In this document: piece after piece, positions 1 to 7,225 of the stretch
Layout: every line of letters begins with the position of its first letter
How positions within the stretch are numbered: position 1 is the stretch's first letter
Source of the DNA: a virus
Length of the DNA stretch: 57,495 nucleotides
Virus record (IMG/VR): IMGVR_UViG_3300044742_000040
Span: 1-57,495 of that record
Reading direction: 5' to 3' (one strand)
Program-made: the position numbers and the translations under genes
Notes under the pieces: model-generated
Seen by the model: the letters and a program-made list of their open reading frames with translations, nothing else
Database searches by the model: none
Told to the model about the DNA's origin: nothing

Positions 1-200
1 GCCGCGCAGCACAACCAATAAACCAATCATGTACGGAAAGGAATACAGATGGCCGATGCGAGAATCACGGTAAACTTCACTCCCGCAGAGTTTGATCTGA
101 TCCGAGAGTCTTTGGAGTGGGCACGTAGCAACCACGAACGGACTTCCAGGGATAACGAGAACGAGCGCATTTTGCGCGACCAGGCACGGAAGGACGCTTT
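1..200. repeat. Terminal direct repeat, left copy
   Basis: Bases 1-200 are repeated at 57296-57495 with one difference (G128 versus A57423). This is what a circular or terminally redundant genome looks like when linearised with overlap, so the unit is 57,295 bp. The mismatch changes residue 27 of the small protein at 49 from Ser to Asn. It may be real variation in the phage population or a sequencing error. A 200-base overlap may equally be an assembly artefact rather than a physical terminal repeat. Confidence 0.95.
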
Positions 201-234
201 CCTCCTCGGAGAGATTCTAGGCAAGCTCAAGTAG
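49..234 (+). CDS. Small unknown protein, 61 aa
   Basis: A GGAAAGGA ribosome site lies 6 bases before the ATG. The product is charged and probably helical, with a short start (ARITVNFTPAEFDLIRES) that suggests a strand then a helix. No family was recognised. Its 5' part recurs at the end of the window because the contig closes on itself. It is the last gene before the promoter at 239 and follows a 23-residue membrane peptide across the closure. Confidence 0.75.
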   Translation: MADARITVNFTPAEFDLIRESLEWARSNHERTSRDNENERILRDQARKDAFLLGEILGKLK

Positions 235-238
235 GGAC

Positions 239-267
239 TTGACAAATCCTGGTAAGTGTGGTACAAT
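239..267 (+). promoter_or_regulatory. Sigma70-type promoter
   Basis: A perfect -35 TTGACA (239-244), a 17-base spacer and a -10 TACAAT (262-267). The expected start is near 274, exactly where a perfect 7-bp hairpin begins, so the transcript would carry a 5'-terminal hairpin. It drives the DUF932 gene. Confidence 0.85.
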
Positions 268-273
268 GACTTT

Positions 274-366
274 AGTGCAGTCATGTCGGCTGCACTGAGC
301 TACGGTGACCGAATACATACGAAGTGCCTCGGGTGGACAAGCCCGGTTAGTAGGAATCGTAGCTCA
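274..366 (+). ncRNA. Structured leader of the DUF932 gene
   Basis: AGTGCAG (274-280) pairs with CTGCACT (290-296). TGAGCTACG (296-304) then pairs perfectly with CGTAGCTCA (358-366), enclosing a small CGGG/CCCG hairpin (330-345). The element starts at the predicted transcription start and ends 31 bases before the ribosome site ACAAGGGAGG (397-406). The string TAGCTCAGTGG resembles a tRNA D-arm, but no anticodon or T-arm follows. A role in translation or RNA stability is inferred. Confidence 0.55.
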
Positions 367-415
367 GTGGAGTCGGCAACAAGGGTGTCGGCCCAGACAA
401 GGGAGGTAAGACGGT

Positions 416-1423
416 ATGAGCCAGGAGACAATGGAGTGGCTCAACCTGAACACTCTGATTGGGTTTAGTGAAAAGCGTGGAAACGCTTGGCACTATCGTC
501 AGGAGCTTCAGGGGATCGAGTCAAACCATTATGTCGGCCCGGTTCCGGTTGACGACGTTTTGCGTCGTCTGTTCAACTTTGAAGTCGTGGATTCTCCCAT
601 GTACATTCGCAAGCCTACGGGCGAGTACGTGGAGATTCCAGGCCGCAAGGCTGTCGTCCGAGACGATAACGGTATTGTTCTCGGAGTCTTCAAGGATGGC
701 TACCGGGGTCATCAGTATCAGGAGTGGCTGCTTGAGAACGTTGCAACCATTCTGGACGATGATCTTGGTATCGGTTCGGCGGGTCTTCTCAGGTACGGTG
801 GACAGGCATGGGTTTCTGTCGAGGTTCCTGAGAATATCACTACACCTGAAGGTGTAGAGTTTCGTCCTAACCTTCTCGCTGCCACGTCTTTCGATGGTAC
901 TCTCGCAACCACGTTCAAGCGTGTTCGCACGGACGTAGTTTGTGACAATACCCGTGACATGGCACTCGGTGAGGAGGGTCAGCAGTTCAAGGTTAAGCAT
1001 ACAAAGTATTCAGGCTATCGTATCAATGACGCACGTGAGGCTTTGCAGATCGTGCATCAGATGGCCGATGAATTCGCAGAGGAGGTTGCTAACCTTACTG
1101 CATGGAAGGTGTCTGACGAGCAGTTTCTTAAGCACCTTCAGATCATGATTCCCGTGAACGATGAACTGTCCAAGGTTGCAATGACCAAGGCAGAGCATAA
1201 GCGAGCGGACATTGTGAATCTGTACAACAATGACTTGCGTGTGGCACCGTGGAGAGGTACAGCGTTCGGAGTTTCCGCAGCGTACAATACGTGGAGACTT
1301 CATCTTGGTACGATCCGCAAGGGTGTGCCTAGGCAGGTTCGCAACATGGAGAACCTGATCAATGGAAAGAACGGGCTTGAGGATACGCACGTTCTTGAGG
1401 TTCTCGCGGAAGTGACCGCGTAG
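416..1423 (+). CDS. DUF932 (phage/plasmid-like TIGR03299) protein
   Basis: 335 aa. It has the length and pattern of the DUF932/TIGR03299 family: a region with YRGHQYQEWL, a central beta-rich stretch (GGQAWVSVEVPE), TTFKRVRTDVVCDNT and a helical C-terminus ending in VRNMENLINGKNG. The family is common in phages and plasmids, and its biochemical role is not established. The ATG sits 9 bases after ACAAGGGAGG. It is the only gene before the next structured leader, so it is probably its own transcription unit. A perfect 8-bp hairpin (1412-1430) spans its stop codon. Confidence 0.85.
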   Translation: MSQETMEWLNLNTLIGFSEKRGNAWHYRQELQGIESNHYVGPVPVDDVLRRLFNFEVVDSPMYIRKPTGEYVEIPGRKAVVRDDNGIVLGVFKDGYRGHQYQEWLLENVATILDDDLGIGSAGLLRYGGQAWVSVEVPENITTPEGVEFRPNLLAATSFDGTLATTFKRVRTDVVCDNTRDMALGEEGQQFKVKHTKYSGYRINDAREALQIVHQMADEFAEEVANLTAWKVSDEQFLKHLQIMIPVNDELSKVAMTKAEHKRADIVNLYNNDLRVAPWRGTAFGVSAAYNTWRLHLGTIRKGVPRQVRNMENLINGKNGLEDTHVLEVLAEVTA

Positions 1424-1437
1424 CGGTCACGAAAATG

Positions 1438-1545
1438 CGGAGAGTGTACGTCAGGTCGAATACGTCGTCGTGCGGGATTGAAGCCCCGCGTCCCATGACT
1501 GAAAACAGGGATCAGCCTGGTATCCACCGATCCGTACACTCTCCG
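1438..1545 (+). ncRNA. Multi-branched structured RNA, CGGAGAGT-closed, copy 1
   Basis: CGGAGAGTGTACG (1438-1450) is perfectly complementary over 13 bp to CGTACACTCTCCG (1533-1545). The 82 bases inside hold further short inverted repeats (GCGGG/CCCGC, CAGG/CCTG, GGAT/ATCC), consistent with a multi-branched fold. It lies between the DUF932 gene and the metalloprotease gene, just before that gene's ribosome site. A second element with the same first 8 bp of closing stem and similar size occurs at 56812-56928. Confidence 0.65.
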
Positions 1546-1582
1546 TATAAATCTTCAGGAGAGAGAATCGGAACAATGAGAA

Positions 1583-2119
1583 TTGAAACTCAAAGCCGTT
1601 ATGATACTACTGTGTACAGTGGTAATTGTGGGTTCTCTCGCAGAAAGCAATCCTCGCCAATCAGTAGTTGAAAGACACAGCGAGATACTTGAGACAGAGT
1701 TGGTAGTTTCACAACTTCCCCCACTTGCTCAGGTAAAGCTGTTAACACAGTCTCTAGTCACCCTAGCAACATTCAAGGCAAACAAGTATTGGGGTGGCAC
1801 TCGTTGTACAAGTATCAAGTACAACTACCATTTGCTACCGGATAGTCAGATAGCAGCAGCACGATGGTATTCGTACAAGCGAAGTTCTGCTAAGTATTTC
1901 CAGTGTTCAGTTACGTTCAACACCAATCCTCAGAAGGTAGAGATATCCTTCTACCATTACTGCGGTGCTCTGATCCATGAGTTTGGTCACCTTGAGGGCT
2001 ACCATCAGATAGGTGGACTGGACGATGGATCGCATGCGCGTAACAAGCGGAACATCATGTATCCTGTGCTGTCGGATGCCAATATCCCCGAAACGTGCAA
2101 GGCACGAATATTTCCGTAA
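1583..2119 (+). CDS. Secreted zinc metalloprotease, metzincin-like
   Basis: 178 aa. The N-terminus is a signal peptide (KLKAVMILLCTVVIVGSLAES). Near residue 130 lies HEFGHLEGYH, an exact HExxHxxGxxH zinc site of metzincin proteases: three His ligands and a catalytic Glu. About 20 residues later, NIMYPVL supplies the expected Met-turn. Two or more Cys could form disulfides outside the cell. The start is TTG at 1583; AGGAG lies 21 bases upstream, and a downstream ATG at 1601 would shorten the signal peptide. A secreted protease in an early phage region is unusual; it might cut host surface or neighbouring proteins. The fold call is firm, the target unknown. Confidence 0.8.
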   Translation: MKLKAVMILLCTVVIVGSLAESNPRQSVVERHSEILETELVVSQLPPLAQVKLLTQSLVTLATFKANKYWGGTRCTSIKYNYHLLPDSQIAAARWYSYKRSSAKYFQCSVTFNTNPQKVEISFYHYCGALIHEFGHLEGYHQIGGLDDGSHARNKRNIMYPVLSDANIPETCKARIFP

Positions 2120-2135
2120 CCAAGGGAGATACAAA

Positions 2136-2369
2136 ATGAGCGACACAATTCGTATGGAGATTGAGCTTGAAGACCAGTCAGATAAGCCGCCGACAATCCT
2201 GCTAGGTTTTGAGATTGGATCGGCAACGCTAGATGATGGTCGCAAGCTCAGCATTACAGGATCAGGTAGAAAGCTTCGGTTTGAAGTCTTCAACACCGAG
2301 AGTCGCAAGATGATCAAGCAGTATGATCTTGACCTGACTCCGATTGCATCGGAGGTTGCACACCGATGA
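2136..2369 (+). CDS. Unknown protein, 77 aa
   Basis: It starts at the ATG 6 bases after CCAAGGGAGA, one of the extended ribosome sites. The product looks beta-rich (IRMEIELEDQSDKPPTILLG) and has no Cys. No family was recognised. Its stop overlaps the next start (ATGA), so it heads a run of translationally coupled genes reaching 3037. Confidence 0.7.
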   Translation: MSDTIRMEIELEDQSDKPPTILLGFEIGSATLDDGRKLSITGSGRKLRFEVFNTESRKMIKQYDLDLTPIASEVAHR

Positions 2370-2569
2370 GATACTCATGGACACAGCCGTGTTGCATGTC
2401 CTGTTGGGATGAAAGAAATCCGAATCGTCCAGCAATTCAAATGCGTGCGCCTACCCGCGTACTTGAAACTTGCGTGTATTGCGGTAGCGATACTAACGAT
2501 GGTATCTACGTTCGTCTTGATCCATCAACCGCACCGCATCCTACGTTGACCAAGGATGAAAGTATATGA
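2366..2569 (+). CDS. Small zinc-ribbon-like protein, 67 aa
   Basis: Two cysteine pairs, CCMSC near residue 9 and CVYC near residue 37, look like a four-Cys zinc site. It overlaps both neighbours by ATGA junctions, so it is translated with them. The function is unknown; such mini zinc ribbons are frequent in phages and may bind nucleic acid or protein. Confidence 0.7.
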   Translation: MRYSWTQPCCMSCWDERNPNRPAIQMRAPTRVLETCVYCGSDTNDGIYVRLDPSTAPHPTLTKDESI

Positions 2570-2874
2570 TCGACCAAGCTACATGCAGGCTATACGTGGG
2601 CGGCACAGTCGAGGTAGAATTAGAGGATCGTGTCTATCCTGACCGCACGTGTGGACAGTACGAGGCAGGATGGTGGGTCTACGATGTTGACGTTGCACCC
2701 GACAAGCATCCGATTGAATACTTCATGAGCGAGTCGGGAATTCTGTATGACTTTGACATTGTATCCGGCAGCTTCACACACCCCTGTGGGATTTGGCCGA
2801 AGCAGGCTCGCCGCATACGTGAGCAAGAAGCAAAGGACGAGCTAATCGAACGGAGCTTCGATGCCTACCGTTAG
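2566..2874 (+). CDS. Unknown protein, 102 aa
   Basis: ATGA overlap with the gene before. The product is acidic and aromatic (GQYEAGWWVYDVDVAPDKHP), probably beta-rich, with a helical C-terminus. No family was recognised. The 58-aa membrane protein that follows starts inside its last codons. Confidence 0.65.
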   Translation: MIDQATCRLYVGGTVEVELEDRVYPDRTCGQYEAGWWVYDVDVAPDKHPIEYFMSESGILYDFDIVSGSFTHPCGIWPKQARRIREQEAKDELIERSFDAYR

Positions 2875-3037
2875 TAGCGATATTGTGGATGCCATTCAAG
2901 ATTTCGGTATCGCAATCCTGATCTTTTACGTGATTCTGATTCACAACAAAATGTTGGATATGCAAGATGATATCGAGCGTATCCTAGAATCCAAATGGTT
3001 TCCAGAACCAAGGGAGGTAAGTGAAGATGAAGTATAA
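2861..3037 (+). CDS. One-helix membrane protein, 58 aa
   Basis: ATG at 2861 inside the end of the previous gene. Residues 16-28 (FGIAILIFYVILI) form a single membrane helix, followed by an amphipathic charged helix (MLDMQDDIERILESKW). The 3' end contains the CCAAGGGAGG ribosome site of the next gene. It is one of at least eight tiny membrane proteins in this genome. The role is unknown. Confidence 0.6.
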   Translation: MPTVSSDIVDAIQDFGIAILIFYVILIHNKMLDMQDDIERILESKWFPEPREVSEDEV

Positions 3038-3419
3038 GGAAGCACAGGAGCTTGCGGCAGGTCTGCGTGAGCTTGCAGATTTCGTGGATGCTCATGGAGT
3101 TGAGCTTCCCACGTTTACGCTTAATTCAACGTACAATTTTTTGTACGATGACTACAACGGTCGTACTGCGAAAGAGAAGGCACGTATCTGTGCCAAGACT
3201 CTCGCTAAGGGTGGCCGCGCCGATAAGAACTTTGAAGGTAACTATCTTGAGTTGTCTCGGAACTTCGGCCCGATCAAGGTTGAGTTCAATGTCGCACGTG
3301 AGCAAGTCTGCAACAAGCGTGTTGTGGAAGTTATTGAGCATCCCAAGCGCGTGATTAAAGCATGGAAAGAGGAAGTTGTCGAATGGGATTGCATCGATCC
3401 CCTGTTGAAAGCGAGCTAA
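3027..3419 (+). CDS. Unknown protein, 130 aa
   Basis: The ATG at 3027 was chosen because CCAAGGGAGG (3008-3017) sits 9 bases before it; the in-frame GTG at 3021 is too close. The product begins with a long helix (KEAQELAAGLRELADFVDAHG) and continues as a mixed alpha/beta chain. No family was recognised. Confidence 0.7.
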   Translation: MKYKEAQELAAGLRELADFVDAHGVELPTFTLNSTYNFLYDDYNGRTAKEKARICAKTLAKGGRADKNFEGNYLELSRNFGPIKVEFNVAREQVCNKRVVEVIEHPKRVIKAWKEEVVEWDCIDPLLKAS

Positions 3420-3421
3420 AT

Positions 3422-3751
3422 ATGAAAGAACTAGCTAAGAGTCATTGGTCGCCACCTGATACAGTTTCAAGTAGAGAGGCTGACGTGTTCGACCATAAGC
3501 ATAGGGATCGTGTGGATTTCCTAAATCCTATCGCTATGTCACAACTTCAGACAGCGGTGAAAGCAAAGAAGAAAACGGTAATCCTCAACGGTGAGAAGTT
3601 CGACATTACCTATGGGATTATCTATCACTCCAAAGTCACAGAGGATTACGAGCAGATCAAGCTTAAGCGATCCGATGGAAGCTATGCGCCTATGGCTTAT
3701 GTGAGACTAAGCAAGATTCTCGCGTATGACTTTGAGGAGGATAAGCGGTGA
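3422..3751 (+). CDS. Unknown protein, 109 aa
   Basis: It starts 3 bases after the previous stop, with no clear ribosome site, so coupling is likely. The sequence is basic in the middle (VKAKKKTVILNGEK) with beta-strand character after it. The stop overlaps the next gene's GTG. No family was recognised. Confidence 0.65.
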   Translation: MKELAKSHWSPPDTVSSREADVFDHKHRDRVDFLNPIAMSQLQTAVKAKKKTVILNGEKFDITYGIIYHSKVTEDYEQIKLKRSDGSYAPMAYVRLSKILAYDFEEDKR

Positions 3752-4041
3752 GCGAGGCTGAGCCGCTGTTTGAAGTAATCAGCGGAGACGAGTTTCGCAA
3801 GGAATCAATCTCGCGTACAAGACGTGAGGTTGTCACGGAGCCAAGACTTCAGACGATATGGTTTGCACTACCGACAGAACCAGGGTGGTGTACTGTCCGT
3901 ATTCATAAAGAAATACAAAGTTTGCTATCCCCGGAGAAACGTGTGATACGTGATCAATACCCGGTGAGACATGTCTTTGAGATTAGTCCTGGCTTGTTCG
4001 TATGCCGAGATTGCTTTATGGCCGAGGCTGACAAGGAATGA
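3748..4041 (+). CDS. Unknown protein with LFEVIS N-terminal motif, 97 aa
   Basis: GTG start overlapping the previous stop. Residues 7-19 read LFEVISGDEFRKE, a version of a short acidic motif also found at the N-termini of the proteins at 5005, 10106 and 16427. The C-terminus has a Cys pair (FVCRDCF). The body (LQTIWFALPTEPGWCTVRI) is not recognised. The shared motif suggests a common binding partner. Confidence 0.65.
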   Translation: MSEAEPLFEVISGDEFRKESISRTRREVVTEPRLQTIWFALPTEPGWCTVRIHKEIQSLLSPEKRVIRDQYPVRHVFEISPGLFVCRDCFMAEADKE

Positions 4042-4499
4042 AAGTCATTGTTTTTGAAAAGGAAAACAGTCTGCGTGTTTTAGTGGATGATGAAGATTAT
4101 CCACTCCTGTCTCGGCACAAGTGGTATCCGATGCGTGTGCGTCAGAGTGATAAAGTGTATGCACAGCGTAGAGTCACGTCATTTTGCACAGAACTAATGC
4201 ATCGCTTAATACTTGGTATGCCTCCATCCGGCATGGTTATCGATCATATCAATAACAATGGTTTAGATAACCAGAAAGAGAATCTGCGCTTTCTACTAAA
4301 TGCCGAAAATATCCGACGACGCTACGAAGATAACCCTGATACGGGTATCAAGCTCAAGGTGGATAAAATCGAGAATCCGTGGCAAGCGCAGGTTTCTCTA
4401 GGTGGTAAAACTCGTCACGTGGGCTACTTTCCAACTAAGGAAATTGCTATAGCCGCACGTGATAAAGCTATTGAGGACTATCTTCGGGAGAACCAATGA
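4038..4499 (+). CDS. HNH homing endonuclease with AP2-like DNA-binding domain
   Basis: 153 aa. The middle part, MHRLILGMPPSGMVIDHI followed by NNNGLDNQKENLR, is the HNH_3 core with catalytic His in VIDH and the second Asn/His region. The C-terminal part (PWQAQVSLGGKTRHVGYF, then a helix with AAARDKAI-like sequence) is an AP2/ERF-type DNA-binding domain. This is the usual layout of free-standing phage homing endonucleases. It fits between neighbours by ATGA overlaps, so it has been integrated into the operon without breaking a gene. Confidence 0.88.
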   Translation: MKVIVFEKENSLRVLVDDEDYPLLSRHKWYPMRVRQSDKVYAQRRVTSFCTELMHRLILGMPPSGMVIDHINNNGLDNQKENLRFLLNAENIRRRYEDNPDTGIKLKVDKIENPWQAQVSLGGKTRHVGYFPTKEIAIAARDKAIEDYLRENQ

Positions 4500-4948
4500 A
4501 CGAGACTCCCACCATCTTCTATCATATGACTCGCATGTACGACGAACTTGAGTCACGTGCAGCACTTGACAGCGATGGTAAACTAAAGTTTGAGGGATCG
4601 AAAGTTGAAGCCTTCCGCGCTCTGAACGTGAGCCAGGGCTATTACACAGAGATATTCGACTCCCTCACAGAGATGGGTTGTATTGAGCAAGTGAGGCGTG
4701 GAGCAGGGCATCAGGGTACCGTGATCTTCCTGCACCACAAACCCACGATGGATCAATTTACACAAATCTATCGGGGTGTCTTGACAAAAGCCTCCCCGCT
4801 TGATACGATCCGTCAACAGATAAACGACGTGAACAGGAGGTTGCCTGACATAGACCTTAAGAGTTTCATTTTGAGTCTTGATCAGAGGCTAGGAGCAATC
4901 GAGGCGCGACTAGACCAGATCGAGCGCAAGGCTAAAGGGAGGAAATAG
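4496..4948 (+). CDS. Unknown protein, winged-helix-like with C-terminal coiled coil
   Basis: 150 aa. Residues 35-80 (VEAFRALNVSQGYYTEIF, then LTEMGCIEQVRRGAGHQG) have the helix-helix-wing pattern of small winged-helix domains. The last 50 residues are a heptad-like helix (LDQRLGAIEARLDQIERK), suggesting oligomers. It may be a small DNA-binding regulator, an inference from pattern only. A possible promoter (4781-4809) lies inside its 3' half. Confidence 0.65.
   Translation: MNETPTIFYHMTRMYDELESRAALDSDGKLKFEGSKVEAFRALNVSQGYYTEIFDSLTEMGCIEQVRRGAGHQGTVIFLHHKPTMDQFTQIYRGVLTKASPLDTIRQQINDVNRRLPDIDLKSFILSLDQRLGAIEARLDQIERKAKGRK
4781..4809 (+). promoter_or_regulatory. Possible internal promoter
   Basis: TTGACA (4781-4786), a 17-base spacer and TACGAT (4804-4809) inside the coding region of the winged-helix-like gene. 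The geometry is identical to the intergenic promoters at 239 and 8726. It would serve the gene at 5005. Being within coding sequence, it may be chance. Confidence 0.45.
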
Positions 4949-5004
4949 ATTTGCCTCGTAGACGTAGTACACAATCCACAAGCACTACAAACGAAGGAGA
5001 GACA

Positions 5005-5343
5005 ATGAGCGATACGGCAGTCGAGAATCTCTTTGAGGAGATTTCGGCAGACGAGTGGCGCGAGGAGGGTGGCGGCGGCTCTGCGGAGCGTGGCCTCTAC
5101 ACGAAGGTTCTCGTTCAGTTCCACACTGGCGGTAAGCGGTATGCACGGATTCCGATGAATCGTGGCGTGTTCAATGGAAAGAAGTCTTCCTCGGTTGCTA
5201 CGGCACTGAAGAATGCGAAGGATTCCAAGAACGCACCTGACGGACTCGACACGATCAAGGTGTCTTCGCGTGGCGCGAATGACGAGAAGGGTATCGTCGG
5301 AATGGTGTTCCTTGAGAACACCGCTGTTTCGGACGAGAGCTAA
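5005..5343 (+). CDS. Unknown protein with LFEEIS N-terminal motif, 112 aa
   Basis: ATG chosen because AAGGAGAG lies 5 bases upstream. A TTG at 4951 with AAAGGGAGG before it would add 18 residues. Residues 9-21 read LFEEISADEWREE, the clearest copy of the motif shared with genes at 3748, 10106 and 16427. A Gly/Ser linker and a basic beta-rich body follow (YTKVLVQFHTGGKRYARI, then GVFNGKKSSSVATALKNA). The body may bind DNA, but no family was recognised. It is followed by a hairpin. Confidence 0.7.
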   Translation: MSDTAVENLFEEISADEWREEGGGGSAERGLYTKVLVQFHTGGKRYARIPMNRGVFNGKKSSSVATALKNAKDSKNAPDGLDTIKVSSRGANDEKGIVGMVFLENTAVSDES

Positions 5344-5360
5344 TCTCACTTAGTTGAATG

Positions 5361-5404
5361 AAGGGTGTCATGCAAAATTACGAGGCAAGTAGCGTGACAC
5401 CCTT
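5361..5404 (+). terminator. Hairpin after the 5005 gene, possible weak terminator
   Basis: AAGGGTGTCA (5361-5370) pairs perfectly with TGACACCCTT (5395-5404) around a 24-base loop. Only a broken T run (TTTGTTG) follows, so termination would be weak. It could instead protect the upstream mRNA end. Confidence 0.5.
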
Positions 5405-5426
5405 TGTTGAAATAACGGAGATTAAC

Positions 5427-5606
5427 ATGTGGCAACTCAATTATCATAACCGTCCTGACTTTCTCGATTATTTCGAGGACGAGCAGGACTACGTGGATGC
5501 CATGTTCATTCTCATTGTCTACCAGAACTTCGGCATCCTGCTTCGGCAGGATATGCTGATGCAAGATTGGGAGCCGACGGGCGACCATAGGGGTGTGGCT
5601 GAATAA
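5427..5606 (+). CDS. Unknown protein, 59 aa
   Basis: ATG 8 bases after CGGAG. The product is rich in aromatic and acidic residues (FLDYFEDEQDYVDAMF) with a short hydrophobic stretch (FILIVYQNFGILL), perhaps an amphipathic helix. No family was recognised. It is followed by 259 bases without a clear gene. Confidence 0.6.
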   Translation: MWQLNYHNRPDFLDYFEDEQDYVDAMFILIVYQNFGILLRQDMLMQDWEPTGDHRGVAE

Positions 5607-5629
5607 CGTCAGCACGATGGCGTAAAGCA

Positions 5630-5861
5630 CTACCGGCTCAGACATGAGTTCTCCGAATGGGGGAAACGGTAGGTTTCGGGGTTATTGATTATCTAATGGT
5701 AATCGTGCCCCCGGTTGTGGGTAAATCCATAATCCCACCATCCCACTAATTTCTAAGTTCGGGGGTAATGACGAGTACGGAGTTATGGCGACTAGCTCAG
5801 CGGCCAAGTCCATGACCGAGGAAAGGCTTTGCCCCCGAAGTTTGTGAGCGACCAAGGGAGG
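5630..5861 (+). promoter_or_regulatory. Switch-like structured leader with mutually exclusive helices
   Basis: The stretch 5607-5865 holds no good gene but many inverted repeats. CTACCG (5630-5635) pairs with CGGTAG (5667-5672), and GTGGG (5717-5721) with CCCAC (5734-5738). The core CGGGGG (5760-5765) can pair either with CCCCCG upstream (5708-5713) or with CCCCCG downstream (5832-5837), but not both. The extended ribosome site CCAAGGGAGG (5852-5861) follows at once. This is the architecture of a regulatory leader controlling the gene at 5866; the ligand or trigger is unknown. A 20-codon ORF at about 5784 is possible but unsupported. Confidence 0.5.
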
Positions 5862-5865
5862 TTAC

Positions 5866-6126
5866 ATGCTCACGTGGGACGAGACAAAAGCGGCTGTGCA
5901 TGAGGCACAGACAACTAGCAAAGAGGATTTTGAGCGGCATCTTGCAGACTATATCGTGCAGGATGCAGTCGGAAAGCTCATCGATGATTACGTGAAGATC
6001 ACCTTTGCGCGGTACGGTGGAGTCAATGAGGAAACTGCCGAAATCGTAGCTCACGAAGCTGCAATATTTATGACCGGAGTGCAGGTTGGCTGGTACATGG
6101 CCGAGCATGCATTCAAACGATCATGA
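5866..6126 (+). CDS. Unknown protein, 86 aa
   Basis: ATG 4 bases after CCAAGGGAGG. The product is mostly helical and acidic (WDETKAAVHEAQTTSKEDFE). No family was recognised. It is translated behind the folded leader at 5630-5861 and its stop overlaps the next start. Confidence 0.7.
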   Translation: MLTWDETKAAVHEAQTTSKEDFERHLADYIVQDAVGKLIDDYVKITFARYGGVNEETAEIVAHEAAIFMTGVQVGWYMAEHAFKRS

Positions 6127-7079
6127 GTAGGCATGATCAGGGCTGGCAGTGTGCGCTAGATACACAGATGGATCAGTTGAAGTGGCAGAAGCAACCTTTT
6201 GCCGAGAGACTGACCCGTAACTTCTTTGAAACTGTACTAGAGAAGACGAACGCACCTGCCGGTGCGATAGTTAACGATGTTAACACACTGACCAGAAATA
6301 TCAGTGAAGTCCTGTGGCGTGGTGATACGATGTACGTCACACAGGACATGCAGCACCTAATGATACAAGCTGCACACGATCTGCCTGAAGACTACCGATG
6401 GGATATGCACACTCTACTGTGCCCCTTCGGATTCTGCATGCTAGAGGAAACAATCTATGGCGAAGACGTACACGGTGAGACACTTGGTATGTCTGCAATG
6501 TCATGGAGCCTCTTGCGTCACAGCGATGATCAGCAAGTGCTAGCAATATACTTCTGGACTTCGACCAGTGACGTAGTAGATGCAGTCAATACCAAATTGA
6601 TACCGAAGATGCGCGCAGATGGGTTAGCCATAGGCCCACTCATGCTGAGTCACTACTATCTACTAGGTGACGGAGAAAGCGTGACCCCTGGTAAGGATGA
6701 CAACAACCCACAGGGGAGCGACCTTGTAGATGCAACTCTAGGATTGTTTGCGGCCATGAACATCTTGGCTCACCAGACAATCGGTGAACCTATCAAGCTG
6801 CCGCCCAATCGTGCAAGTCGAAAGCGTTATGCACGTGACTTCACGAATGCGCCAGAGCGTATGATTACACTGATTACGCTACGTCGCAAAACCGCACAGA
6901 AGCAAGACCCGGATGCCCCACCTGTGCCGTGGTCGAGGCGATGGGTCGTCCGTGGTCACTGGCGCAAGCAGCCTGACAAAGCCGGATGGCACTGGACGTA
7001 CATCTACGAATATATCAAAGGCCCGGAAGACAAACCGCTAATCGTCACAGAGCGCAGAGTATTCAACTTCAGGAGATAG
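6123..7079 (+). CDS. Conserved actinophage-type protein of unknown function, 318 aa
   Basis: The first two thirds form a globular domain without a known motif. The C-terminus has a basic block, RWVVRGHWRKQ, followed by YIYEYIKGPEDKPL. From general knowledge this RW-VRGHWR...KGPE-PL pattern is typical of proteins in actinobacterial phages, plasmids and genomes whose role is unresolved. It is one of the better pointers to an actinobacterial host. Its ATGA start overlap couples it to the gene at 5866. Confidence 0.75.
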   Translation: MSRHDQGWQCALDTQMDQLKWQKQPFAERLTRNFFETVLEKTNAPAGAIVNDVNTLTRNISEVLWRGDTMYVTQDMQHLMIQAAHDLPEDYRWDMHTLLCPFGFCMLEETIYGEDVHGETLGMSAMSWSLLRHSDDQQVLAIYFWTSTSDVVDAVNTKLIPKMRADGLAIGPLMLSHYYLLGDGESVTPGKDDNNPQGSDLVDATLGLFAAMNILAHQTIGEPIKLPPNRASRKRYARDFTNAPERMITLITLRRKTAQKQDPDAPPVPWSRRWVVRGHWRKQPDKAGWHWTYIYEYIKGPEDKPLIVTERRVFNFRR

Positions 7080-7080
7080 C

Positions 7081-7224
7081 ATGGATGCGCTAGATAAATT
7101 ACGGGAAGCAGCATTGGAAGCTGCTAAGGCAGGTTTCTACGGTGACTATATCGTCGCTGTAGTCCACACGGTACTGATCAAGAACAACGTAACCATGAAC
7201 CCAGGAGAGGACTCGCAGAAGTAG
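7081..7224 (+). CDS. Unknown protein, 47 aa
   Basis: ATG one base after the previous stop. Residues 1-20 form an Ala-rich amphipathic helix (DKLREAALEAAKAGFYGDY) and the chain ends in a polar tail. No family was recognised. It was found by reading the gap between two longer genes. Confidence 0.55.
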   Translation: MDALDKLREAALEAAKAGFYGDYIVAVVHTVLIKNNVTMNPGEDSQK

Positions 7225-7225
7225 T

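Noticed and set aside
355-375. tRNA-like D-arm string TAGCTCAGTGG (also near 5794)
   Set aside because: No matching acceptor, anticodon or T-arm follows in either place. At 358-366 the bases are used in another perfect stem.
521-1000. Leftward 159-aa frame
   Set aside because: It is the shadow of the DUF932 gene, which has a promoter and a ribosome site.
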